A stretch of DNA of 64,000 bases from Aspidapion aeneum (taxonomy: Eukaryota > Arthropoda > Insecta > Coleoptera > Brentidae). The stretch is taken from assembly GCA_963576565.1 (NCBI GenBank), contig OY755042.1, positions 4,082,112-4,146,111 on the forward strand. The letters are read 5' to 3'. This document shows positions 11,978 through 22,154 of the stretch, one piece after another. The first letter of the stretch is position 1. Every line of letters begins with the position of its first letter. Both the position numbers and the translations under genes were made by a program. The notes below the pieces were generated by a model. The model was given only the letters and a program-made list of their open reading frames with translations, was not told where the DNA came from and ran no database searches.

Positions 11978-13770
11978 TCATAACAAAAACATTTCATGTA
12001 GAAAAAGGCCAAGTACGCGAAAATGGCATTCCGTAAAAAGAATTGAGATAAAAGTAAAGCCAAGTTTTCCAATATAAATTTCAAAATGAAAGGTTCTTAC
12101 TAGTTTGGAAATTTTTTTTAAACTTTGCTATTACAGCCAAACTTCTTTATGTTCAATTTAGCACTGTGCCTAAGAGTCATTTACAGCCGTAATAGCCAAG
12201 TTTAGAAAAATATTTTCAAACTAGTAAGAACCTTTCATTTTGAAATTTGTATTGAAGAACTTGGCTTTACTTTTATCTCAATTCTTTTTACGGAATGCCA
12301 TTTTCGCGTACTTAGCCTTTTTTTACATGAAATGTTTTTGTTATGATTTCACTTCTTTTTTAAGGAATTGGATAATACTTAATTTTTAAAGTAGTAAAAT
12401 ATGCGGAATATTGTTCAAAACATTTGCAATGCCTTACTTAAATTTTTATCGTAGTTCCTATTAGCCTTCCAAAGCTCAGCTCTCTAGCGTTTCTGAAAGT
12501 GCACAATGTTACTTTTACATAACTTTATATGTATAGGGGAGGAGAGTAAATGAAAATATTGGACTTTTTAAATTTTTTCTCATGGTTTTATCATAATTTC
12601 TATTAGCATTCCAATGCTCAGCTCTCTAGCGTTTCTGGAAGTGGGCAATGTTAGTTTTATATAAATTTACATTTATAGGAGAGGGAAATAAATTAAAACT
12701 GTCGTGTTTTTAAATTTTGTCCTATAGTTTTATCGTAGTTCCTATCAGTCTTCCAATGCTCAGCTCTCTAGCGTTTCTGGAAGTGGGTAATGTTACTTTT
12801 ACATAACTTTACATTTATAGGGGAGGAGAGTAAATGAAAATATTGGACTTTTTAAATTTTTTCCCATGGTTTTATCATAATTTATATCAGCATTCCAATG
12901 CTCAGCTCTCTAGCGTTTCTGGAAGTGTGCAATGTTAGTTTTATATAAATTTACATTTATAGGAGAGGGAAGTAAATTAAAATGTTGGTGTTTTTAAATT
13001 TTTTCATATAGTTTTATCATAGTGTCTTTCAGTCTTAAAAAGTTCAGCTCTCTAGCATTTCTGGAAGTGGGCAGTGTTAGTTTTACATAACTTTACATTT
13101 ATAGGGGAAGGAAGTAAATTAGAATTTTGGGGTGTTTTAATTTTTTTCTATAACTTTATCATAGTTACCATCGGTCTTCCAAAGCTCAGCTCTCTAGCAT
13201 GTCTGGAAGTAGGCAATGTTACTTTTACTTAACTTTACATTTATAGAGGAGGGAAGTAAATTAGAATTTTGGGGTGTTTTAATTTTTTCCTATAGTTTTA
13301 TCATAGTTCCTATCAGTCTACCAAAGCTCAACTTCCTAGCATTTCTGGAAGTGGGCAATGCTAATTTAACATAACTTTAAATGTATAGAGGAGGGGAGTA
13401 AATTAAAATTTTGGGGTTTTTTGATTTTTCCCTGGGGTTTGGTCATAATTTCTATCAGTCTGCCAAATTTCAGCTTTGTAGCATGTCTGGAAGTACAGTA
13501 GAATATTGATGATCTATACATGAGTGAGTGAGTCAGTGAGTGAGTGGCAATTTCGACGTTTTCTGAAATTTCGTAACTACTTTACTACTTAATGGAATTC
13601 TACGAAACTTGGAGGGGTTGTTAACTCCATGAAGATCTACGACTGTGCAATTTGTTTGACATTCGTAGCTCATTCCGAAGTAGAGATTTAGGTAGGTCAA
13701 ATATCGGCTGAAATGTTTCCAGAAAAGATGGTTACGGCGCGCGAACTTGGCGAGGCACTGCCGTGCCCTC
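11978..13770. mobile_element. non-autonomous element: long hairpin plus 142-bp tandem array (copy 1)
   Basis: It begins with an inverted repeat, arms roughly 11978-12130 and 12200-12347 (end word AACAAAAACATTTCATGTA). Next comes an array of eight 142-bp units, then a conserved tail with a GAGTGAGTGAGT tract (13523-13545), GGCAATTTCGACGTTTT and CGCGAACTTGGCG. The same arrangement recurs at 22254-23408. No protein is encoded. The build resembles helentron-type non-autonomous elements, which is inference. Confidence 0.75.
12405..13510. repeat. tandem repeat, eight units of exactly 142 bp
   Basis: The word AGCTCTCTAG or its variants begins at 12478, 12620, 12762, 12904, 13046, 13188, 13330 and 13472, a constant spacing of 142 bp. 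Units share TTTTATCATAGTT, TCTGGAAGTGGGCAATGTTA and ACATTTATAGGGGAGG. Substitutions separate the units but no insertion or deletion has accumulated at these landmarks. Confidence 0.9.
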
Positions 13771-13975
13771 AGATTGTACTTTTAATGTACTTGAAGTACT
13801 TCGAATGTACAAAATCAAGTACATTTCCAAGTACAATGTGAAAAGTATTTCAAGAACCAAGTACAATTACCGGATTGTAGCTGTACTTCAAGTACAGTAC
13901 TTAAAGTACTTGTAAGTACTTGAAGTAAAATTTCAAGTACTGTACTTAAAGTACCTGACAGCTCTGATGACAGGT
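13770..13975. repeat. GTAC-rich repeat (copy 2)
   Basis: Dense AGTACTTGAAGTAC-type words, ending with GTACCTGACAGCTCTG, form the reverse orientation of the 8811-8992 repeat. It directly follows the tail of the 142-bp-array element, so it may be a nested or adjacent insertion. Confidence 0.55.
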
Positions 13976-14784
13976 ATGTCCACGCATCAGCTGATCTATT
14001 TGTGACGTCATCCCAAAATTCATAATTTTGACCAGAATTTGTTACACGTGTATAATTTAAGTTGAAAGTACCATGACGTTTGCTTTTTTGAAACCCACGC
14101 TGGTCGATGTATTATTACCACGAAATAACTTAATTTATGTTGTAATTATAGAGAAATTTGTACACATTCATCGGCAGGTCATATCCTAAGGGGGGCAATG
14201 GGTAACCCAAAGGGGCCGCGCCGGTTTAAGGTGAACAAATATTTTAATAAACGCATCGGTTAGGTTTGTTTGGACCACTTATTAATCCATATCCACATAC
14301 AGCACGTTTTCCATCTTTCTTCTTTGCATATGCTTCGGGCAGTACGGCCTTTTAGTTGCTACGTGATTACGTGGTTTTAATACCACATTAATGGACGAAA
14401 CTTGTCATAGATGGCGCTTCGGCGTCTCAGACAAGACGATGCCAGTGTGTTTAAACTTTCGAGTGCTCGAGCCAGTCCGCTAGATGGCGCTACAACTTGT
14501 AATTTACTCGCATTGCACCGCCGCGAGTATTTCATATATAGGAGTTGATTTTGGTTAAAATTGGCTTACCTGGGTTTGCTGTTCTCTACTGATGACGTGA
14601 AACACACAGAAACGTACGTCTAGAGATGCAACCTTGTGTAAGTAGGAAAACAACCAAAATCAACTCTTCCCTCTCCTTCTGACACTCGCAAGTTAGGCAC
14701 ACATACCTTTGTGTGAAGTATAAAATTCGTTTTGACACTTATTAAATACTCTGCCAATATATGAGACCTAAGCTCATCCGGAAT

Positions 14785-14876
14785 GGGACAACTGGGCGCC
14801 GCCAACACGGCGCCGTAAACTGGGCGCCGGGCCAACTCGGCGCCGCCAACTGGACGCCGGGCCAACTCGGCGCCGG
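14785..14876. repeat. GC-rich minisatellite with GGCGCCG motif
   Basis: Six imperfect units built around AACT(C/G)GGCGCCG, spaced 13-18 bp apart, in DNA that is otherwise about two-thirds A/T. The motif contains the self-complementary GGCGCC. An ORF across it on the minus strand is just translation of the repeat. Confidence 0.8.
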
Positions 14877-14964
14877 ACTAAATTTTTTTTTCCAATAAAA
14901 TGTGCAGATGAGAAACAAAATAGATATATTATTTATACAAAAAAATCTTTAAAAAATTTTTTGA

Positions 14965-15460
14965 AACATAAAGAAATCAAAATGGCCGATCCAAAATGGC
15001 GGGCTTTCTTATTTACCAACCGATTTGTCTCAAACTTGAAATATTACATTGCTTGAGGTCATTTAACAAAATTCTTTACCCAAACTTAAAGAAATCAAAA
15101 TGGTCGATCCAAAATCGCGGGCTTTTTTATTTACCAACCGATTTGTCTCAAACTTGAAATATTACATTGTTTAAGGTCATTTAACACAATTTTTTACTCA
15201 AACTTAAAAAAATCAAAATGGCCGATCCAAAATGGCGGATTTGCTTATTTACTAACCGATTTGTCTCAAACTTGAAGTATTACATTGCTTGAGGTCATTT
15301 AACAAAATTTTTTACTCAAACCTAAAAAAATCAAAATGGCCGATCCAAAATGGCGGATTTTCTTATTTACTAACTGATTTGTCTCAAACTTGAAATATTA
15401 CATTGCTTGAGGTCATTTAACAAATTTTTTTACTTAAACTTAAAGAAATCAAAATGGCCA
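14965..15460. repeat. 118-bp tandem repeat, about 4.2 units
   Basis: The word AATCAAAATGG starts at 14975, 15093, 15211, 15329 and 15447, a constant 118-bp spacing. Each unit carries GGCCGATCCAAAATGGCGG, CCGATTTGTCTCAAACTTG and TTGAGGTCATTTAACA. Units are highly similar, indicating recent amplification. Confidence 0.9.
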
Positions 15461-16307
15461 AAATTTTATTCAACTCCAACAATATCTTTCGTTTGGTACC
15501 ACACAAGCCATGTTTTCACTTAAACTCTAATTTTTGAAATCTACGCCCACGCTTTTTTTAAGCTAAAATTTTTTGTAACTCCAGACTGAATTAACTTTTG
15601 TTTGATATCACACACGCCATATTTTCACATAAACTCTAATTTTTTTAATCTATCCTTACCCTTTTATTTTTCTTGTGTTCGGTGGATTTTGCTCATTTTT
15701 AAATGGGACGATCTTCACCCAAGATCCTAGTTACCAAATTTTATTTAAATCGGGCAAGCGGTTTTTGAGTTATGCGCGTTGGTTGTTACAGACAGACATA
15801 CAGCCAAACAGACACAAGGCGCGACAAAAAAGTTTCAAAATCATCTGAAACGCAAAGATATATAAATTTTTTTTAAATCGGAGCAACTTTTTTTTTGTCG
15901 AAAAAAGTAGGGTCACCTACTATAATATAGTAGTAGTGTGGCTAAAAGTTTTGACCAATTGTTATGTGAAGTTTATTTTTCTATTGGCCCCCCTATTACT
16001 GATTTCCTCGGTGCCTCCCATATATCCGCCTAGAATTACAATAGGCAAACGTTATATCAATTATGTTAATGAAGTAATTTATTAATTAGCCCCAACAAAT
16101 TATTTTTAAAATTGAGTGATTAATGAGTATGATGTTATGCCGATGTATTTGTTCGATCGATATTTAATTGTTGGATGTTTCAATTATTCAAATTTGTTAT
16201 ATTTGCTTTGATGTAGGTAATTGAAAACAAATAAATTATAAAATCTGCAGAAACTTGGTCACCAAACATTTTCGGAAAAATCACTATTATTAAAACAGTT
16301 ATGGATC

Positions 16308-16792
16308 GTTCATACTCGTCTTTTGTCTAGTCTTTTGTCTTGGTTTAGTCATATGTCTTGTCATAAGAAAGTTAAAACCACTGTTTCTTATGGGAGTGTT
16401 CATACAATGCTTTTGCTTTTGTTTTTGATTAGTCTTTGTTGCCAACTTTCAATCCTTAGGACAATGACTAAGACGAGTGACAGACATCAGCTGATATTTG
16501 TTGTTTTTTTTACAGGGCGCCCGAAGAGCGCAAGCGCGGGGCCGAAATTTTGAATTTACCGCCATTAATCAGGTTTTTAACAGAAAATCTCAACATAACC
16601 TCAAAATTTTATTTGTTTTTTTGTTTCTTTTTCGCTTTTGTTCTTTCGTGTCTATGTTTCGTGCACAGATTAGGTTAAATAAGATTGTTTTGTGTAGAAA
16701 ATGACTTTTGAAGAGGGCCTTTTTATTGAAATTGAATTTTTTTTCAGTGGGTTATGACTAAGACTAATCAAAAACAAAAGACGAGTATGAAC
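16308..16792. mobile_element. element with ends GTTCATACTCGTC / GACGAGTATGAAC
   Basis: A 13-bp perfect terminal inverted repeat (16308-16320 and 16780-16792) sits within longer inverted similarity built on AGACTAATCAAAAACAAAAG and its complement. A second right-end word recurs at 16860-16872, as if the end had been duplicated. No meaningful ORF. Confidence 0.5.
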
Positions 16793-17148
16793 AGCCGATT
16801 TTGTTTAAGACAGCTAAGACTAATCAAAGGACAAAGACTAATCAAAAACAAAAGACTAAGACGAGTATGAACAATACTTTAGAAAGTGTTAAAACAAATA
16901 AAAATGACAAAAATTTCCATTTTATTTTTTACGCAACTTACGGTTATATTAGACGCAAGTGTCCTATTATGACGTTTCATTTTTTTACAATAATTTTTTT
17001 TGTTTGTTTTTGTTTATCTTTCAAAATAATGCAAGATAAAAAGAAGTTTAAACATTAACATTTTTATACAAAAAAAAATTATTTAAGAATCCTTTGTCTA
17101 CTCCATATTAGGGTTAGAAAGGTAGAGGTAATATGGGGTCATACCTCT

Positions 17149-17240
17149 TTCAGGTTAGGTTAGGCTTAGGTTTAACTTAGTTTATCTTTATTCAGGTTAT
17201 TAGCTTAGATTAGTTTAGGGGTAAGTTAGTGTAATGTAAC
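17149..17240. repeat. degenerate TTAGG-type tract
   Basis: GGTTAGGTTAGG followed by diverged GGTTTAACTTAG and similar words. TTAGG is the usual arthropod telomere repeat; this is a short interstitial tract, also seen at 26160-26350. Confidence 0.4.
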
Positions 17241-17274
17241 TTGGTTTTCTTTAGATTAGGTGACGCATGTAAAA

Positions 17275-17421
17275 CAGTAGCGCACCCAGGAATATGTCTT
17301 GGGGGGGGCCTGAGGCCTTATTTCATGCTATTTTTTGTGTTTATTCATTAATTATGTGGAAAATATATACAAAAATCTTAGGCTTGGGGGGGGGGGCCGC
17401 CCCCCCCTGGGTGCGCCCATG
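17275..17421. mobile_element. 147-bp CAGTAGCGCACCCAGG element, 7-bp duplication (copy 1)
   Basis: The left end CAGTAGCGCACCCAGG is mirrored by CCTGGGTGCGCCCATG at the right end. TGTAAAA flanks both sides (17268-17274 and 17422-17428). The interior has poly-G/poly-C near both ends around an A/T-rich centre with ATTTTTTGTG. Other copies: 25267-25439, 29781-29941 and a partial at 30383-30509. Confidence 0.8.
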
Positions 17422-17566
17422 TGTAAAATAGTTATACCGTTGTTTTTCTTATTTTTATAAGCAACCATCCAAAAACATGGTAAAAACCTCATACCAGTAT
17501 CAAAACTACCCTTTCGAATTAAGAAGATTTTTGTTTTGTCACAACATTATTAAGTAGTAAAATTAA

Positions 17567-17689
17567 CAGCGGCGGCGCGTGCCCCTAAATAGTGGGGGGG
17601 GGGTTCGGTGCATTTTACATTTTAGAAATAACCATATTATTAATTTTGAAAGAATTTTATGTGGTTTTATAAAAGAAGCGCCGCCGCTG
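17567..17689. mobile_element. 123-bp hAT-type miniature element with 8-bp duplication
   Basis: Ends CAGCGGCGGCGC and GCGCCGCCGCTG are perfect inverted repeats. AAAATTAA is present directly on both sides (17559-17566 and 17690-17697), an exact 8-bp target duplication as expected for hAT. The interior is A/T rich except for a run of G at the left. Confidence 0.85.
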
Positions 17690-18096
17690 AAAATTAATGA
17701 AGATTTGTAATTTTGGGTAATAAGTTAAAATTAAGAAATTAAAATTAATACTGGTAAAAACAAAATTAGTAAATTTATTAAGGGCGTATACAAGAAGGGG
17801 TTCTTCGGTATTCAAGAACTTAAAAATAAATTGTATTAAAAATGGTATTTTTCTTAGTTTTTGAAGTGTATATAAGTATTAAAGGGTAAAAAATGTCCAA
17901 GCCAAGAAAATGAAGCCTTTTTAGATTTTTTTCACAATAACAATAGTGTATTTAGTAAAGTTTTCTACTTAGTCCATCAAAAATTAGCAAAAATAATTTT
18001 TTTTATATTTTTTGACCGTAATCATCTTAATTTACTTTATTGCAAAATTTTTATTGTTTTTCAATTCGTAAAATCTAAAAGTGATTTTGTGACGTA

Positions 18097-18682
18097 TAGG
18101 TAGGGGAAGACGGGAGAATTCCGCCACCTTAAGGAAACTAGCAAAACTAAAACATTTAAAATAAATTTTAATTGCAAAATATTTTTTATTTAGTTAGCTT
18201 ATAAATATAAGTACAACTTTCAATTAAAAAATGTATATTTTTTTGCATAAATATAAAAGAAATAATTATTTTTTTTTTTAAGTTGCAGTTGGCGGAATTC
18301 TTCCATGGTACGGGGCAATACCGCCACATGCTTGGGGTAATACCACCATATTAGTTTTTTTCATACCTAATAGTTTCTACTGGTATAGAAAGATTGATAA
18401 ATAAAAAACACATCAACATATTTTATAAAAAAGTATTGGCCAATACAAAAATGAACTTTTTTTCGAACCCTACTAACATTTTTTAACACGGTAATCTAAC
18501 CATCAGTTGACGACAACGTAAAAACTAGAAGCAAAACAGCATAATCTACTTATACCGCAGTCAAAATCAAGCTATAGAACTGGAATGCTTTAGCTTCTGG
18601 CACCACTGCTGCTCTGTTTGTCGTAACTGGCAGCTCTCTTGTGTTTCTGGCATGGCGAAATTCCCCCGTCTTCCCCTACCTA
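18097..18682. mobile_element. 586-bp element with ends TAGGTAGGGGAAGACGGG
   Basis: The left end at 18097 is matched by CCGTCTTCCCCTACCTA ending at 18682. Inner words GAATTCCGCCAC/GGCGAAATTC extend the inverted similarity. TA is present at both outer ends, so a TA target (Tc1/mariner-like) is possible but ambiguous. No ORF. Confidence 0.65.
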
Positions 18683-19006
18683 TTTTTTTGCATAATTAAT
18701 CAACACGGGTTATTTTTTTCTGGAAATTATTATTAAAAATTGGCCAAATTACAGAAAATTAACTAGGATGCAACCGGCTTTTTTTTTCATCTGGATTTTT
18801 GACGACCCGTTGTTCATCGAAGTTTTTTCAAAGTGTTTTTTTCAATTGGTTTTTATGTTTCTCGGTCCCAAGGGACCATTTTTATGGTCGTCAAGTTTTT
18901 TTACGACGGTTTTTTAAAATTACTTGTTTTGTCCGATTTTTTTAGCTTCGACGTCCTCTTTTACACTAAATATGGTTACCCTAGCACAGCTTACCTAACA
19001 ACTAGA

Positions 19007-19096
19007 GTCCCTGTATGTTGACATATTTGGATAATATATCCAATGTTATGTTGACATATTTGGATAATATATCCAAATATGTCAACATACAGGGAC
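19007..19096. repeat. micro-palindrome element, partly duplicated (copy 1)
   Basis: CCCTGTATGTTGACATATTT pairs with its reverse complement about 40 bp on, centred on GGATAATATATCC. The left half occurs twice in tandem (19013 and 19048) before the single right half. A simpler 50-bp copy lies at 62864-62912. Confidence 0.7.
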
Positions 19097-19099
19097 CCC

Positions 19100-20397
19100 A
19101 TTAACAACCTGCTCACAAACTCTAGTCGGCGGTTTTCATCTAAGGGTGAATAAAGATGTGACGTCACCGACGCCATTTCGGGTTAGAATACATGGCTGGA
19201 CTAAGAAAAATTGTATTTTAGATAGACAGAATTGCACTTTTAATAATATATTTTAATTTAATTTTTTTGATTTTGTTGTTGATTGATAACTGTTGTTTTG
19301 TTTTAAATAAATACAGGTATACTTACTTTTTTAGTTAAAAGTTTAAAAACGTTCAACAAAGTACCCACTGAATTTGAGACATAAATATATATCTCTTTAA
19401 AGTTCTTGAAAAAGTTTAACTACATATTTAAAATACATTTTTTAAATATATTTTTTTTTTAATTAGCTAAATCTATTTGAAATAGTTCACTTGTAAGAAA
19501 ATAGTAAGCTGTGAAAAAAAAATCTTTTAAACAAGGTCCCTATCTAAAGTCAAGGGGTCAAAGCTACCCCAACTAGGGGTCGATAGATATAAATATTTTA
19601 AGAAAAGAAAAATAACGTCTCCAAGAATTTTTTTAAAAATTTACCCTTAATACTCATAATGGCATCCCGTATACGTTTTCGGTGAGCCACCCTGTATATT
19701 ACTTTAATTAAATGTTTTACCTCTTTATAAAATCTATAAAGGGGCGCAAACTAAACCTTGATAATGATGATGATAACGGAAATGACGACAAGCATGTTTT
19801 GTCGCTCTACTTGTTTTGTTAAAAGAGTTTTGTTTCCTTTCTATAAATTTAAATTTTGTAAAATAGATAAAATAATTATAAAATGAAAAATAAATATATT
19901 TTTGTTAAAAGATTTTTTTCTTTTTAATTTCCGCTTATTATCGGACATGCTTAGCTATGCAAGTTTTAACGCTAAAAATGGCACATAACAGATGTGACTT
20001 CACGGAAGGAATACGAACAATTCGCGGCGCCTCCTGTAGATATTTAGGAATTACAAACTGATAACGGTAATGCTGCTCTACCAGGGTGCGCGTATAAAAT
20101 GTTATTTAAAAAAAAGAATAATATTTTTTTAACAAACGGCGATACATACTTTCATATATAAACATTAAACTAGACTTGTTATATATCTTCGGTTTTTTTA
20201 TTTTAGTGGATGCAAACCTCTAACCGGTTATAATAAAGGAGGAATACGTTTGGGCCAGTCTTACACAAATATTAACAGTAAATAGCAACTTCAGTATCAA
20301 ATAGGCTTTAGAGCAATATTGGAGGCAATTTTATTTGTACAAGAAAAATAACTAGTTTAATTTTGTATCGTAACATGAAAGAGGTACCCTTTTTCAG
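19100..20397. other. gene-free AT-rich stretch
   Basis: No exon-like sequence is visible. There is a phrase GGTGAGCCACCCTGTATATTA near 19680 that resembles the end of dispersed TIR elements, and long A/T runs. Nothing else supported. Confidence 0.4.
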
Positions 20398-20402
20398 TAA
20401 TA

Positions 20403-21371
20403 GATAGTTGTGCTACGTATTTTTACGTAAGCATGAGATTTGACAGTTACGCAAGCGCACTTCGTCACACCGTCGTCAAGGTCACGTTAGGAGCTTACGT
20501 ATTTACGTTAGCTTACGGCAGTCTGCGGGCACCTTAACGTTACCAAAGAATAGAACTGGTTGATTGACCGATCGAAAAATGAGGCCTAGACGGTAATTTC
20601 CGCTTCCAGTACCAGGGCTATCAAAACGGACGGGCCACGATCCTCCACTTTGTTGACGTCACATCCGGGGCTGATTTTTTTTGATGGCCACGTTACGACA
20701 CAGCTGATTGTCATTAAAATATTGATGTTGGAATGACGGTTCATCAATATTTAATTTTTTTTAAATAAAGCCGGTTTTGAGATTGTTTTTACTATATTCT
20801 TTTAGAACAATTTTTTTTAAATCAATAGTAATCCTTAATTTTCCAAAGCCGCTTCGTTAGCTCACACAAAAATTAAGTTTAAAGCAGAAGCGAATGTGAC
20901 AATCACAGATGACAAAGTCAAATACATGTCAAATATAACAGTTGGCATGTGGTACATGGCGGGTAATTTGAATTCAAAATAAGGAATGCTAAATCTTGAA
21001 GATTTTAACCTTTTAATCATGTTGCTTCCTTACAAAACTTTGGTGGAATATCGGGATGGTGTCTGAGAATATTTAACTGAAATTTCGCGGAAATCTGTAG
21101 TGCCATTGTAAAAATATCACAAAAATCGTCTGACCTCCCATAAGACCCAATGTACAAACGATTCTTTGCAAATATATTCCTACTGTAGTTGAAAAGACAA
21201 AAACAAAATTGTAACATCAAAAAAACACAGTGCCGAATTCCATATTCTCTGCTATTAGTAGACTTGTTATGGTAACGTAAAAACATTCAACTTAAACTCA
21301 AATTTGGAACAAAACGTAGAGCGCTTAACGTGCAGTTTTACGTAAAAATACGTAGCACAACTTAAACTATC
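20403..21371. mobile_element. GATAG-end element with nested insertion (copy A)
   Basis: Terminal inverted repeats begin GATAGTT at 20403 and end AACTATC at 21371; inner words GTGCTACGTATTTTTACGT are shared by both ends. Flanks are TAATA (20398-20402) and TAATG (21372-21376). The element is interrupted at about 20626-21150 by a member of another family; the same element without interruption lies at 61263-61695. Confidence 0.8.
20626..21150. mobile_element. ~0.6-kb TGACGTCA-containing element nested in copy A
   Basis: It starts GGGCTATCAAAACGGACGGG and ends ATAAGACCCAATG, flanked by GTAC on both sides. It is the inverted orientation of the copies at 56028-56630, 58624-59231 and 62272-62862 and lacks their outer left block. 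Comparing with the uninterrupted outer element at 61263-61695 defines the insertion point. Confidence 0.75.
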
Positions 21372-22059
21372 TAATGACCCATACATGTTCTATGAGTTAT
21401 TCTGTCTGGTTAAAGCTATTTTTTTTACACTGCGGTTCGTGCCAGTCGGGCTAACTGGCAAAGCAATTTTCTTTTAAGCTAGAAACATATAAATATTGGT
21501 ACTGAGATCTTGTTTAATCCCTTAGGAAATTGTGGCCCTCCGTCCGATCGGGCTACAAACTTTTTGTTGCGGCGTTAAAAGTGGCACTCCCTAGTTTATC
21601 ACATCACACGTCTATCACAGAACCAATTTCTGCGCACGCATTTTATTGATTTTTTTTATAATAACCTTTATTTTTTGACCCCATACGAAAGGTCTTTTTT
21701 GTAATTTTCGATTAATAAGAACAGAACAATACCTTTTTGACATGGCACGTATTCATTTTAAACTGCGAATCCCTTTGTGTTCGCGTGGACGACTGCCTAC
21801 CCTTGGCTTGTCGCGAATGGCTTGTTACGTGCTCGCGATCATACCTTTTTCACGTCTACATTAGCGAGTATACGTTCGTTGTTCGAGGCTCGTGGCTCGG
21901 TAATGAGTACATTATTTACATGACTAAAAACACAGGTTATATATCATTTGCCTAATTTAATAATTTAACAATTATAAAAATTGGTGAAACATCCTATTAC
22001 ATACATTGCATTAACCTAAAAAATTTTGTTTTTTGTTTCAGCTCTCCGGCGGAGACGGC

Positions 22060-22154
22060 ATGCCGGCTCTGCGCCTCTTTGGCAGGAAATGGTTAGCCGC
22101 TTCGGACGACTTTGTCATTCCAGGATTATTCGAAATATTTTTAAGGTTATTATG
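22060..22154 (+). CDS. DAGLB: DAGLB exon 1 (start codon exon)
   Basis: The exon starts at a pyrimidine-rich acceptor ending at 22041, so 22042-22059 is 5' UTR and a noncoding exon lies upstream. The ATG at 22060 is chosen because the first 32 residues match the DAGL-beta N terminus, with LFGRKW followed by [12 protein letters not shown]. It encodes the cytosolic N terminus and the first half of membrane helix 1. The donor GTAAGT begins at 22155; the exon ends in phase 2, in the middle of Trp32. Confidence 0.93.

Larger units (their letters stand above)
14748..15945 (+). mobile_element. complex (CAGA)n-type element, copy 2, with internal arrays
   Basis: The left end (CTGCCAATATATGAGACCTAAGCTCA) and the right end (hairpin-like TAGTAGTAGTGTGGCTAA) match the family seen at 4932-5669. 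The middle is different: a GC-rich minisatellite (14785-14876), then four to five 118-bp units (14965-15460), then the usual ACTCCAGACTGAATTA and GGTGGATTTTGCTCAT blocks and a shortened, degenerate CAGA tract at 15789-15800. Confidence 0.7.

Noticed and set aside
12405..13510. Regular repeats that might suggest a CRISPR-like array
   Set aside because: Units are contiguous 142-bp tandem repeats without distinct spacers, in eukaryotic intergenic DNA.
14620..14865. Minus-strand ORF rich in Ala and Arg
   Set aside because: It translates the GGCGCCG minisatellite and adjoining element end; no codon-level or domain support.
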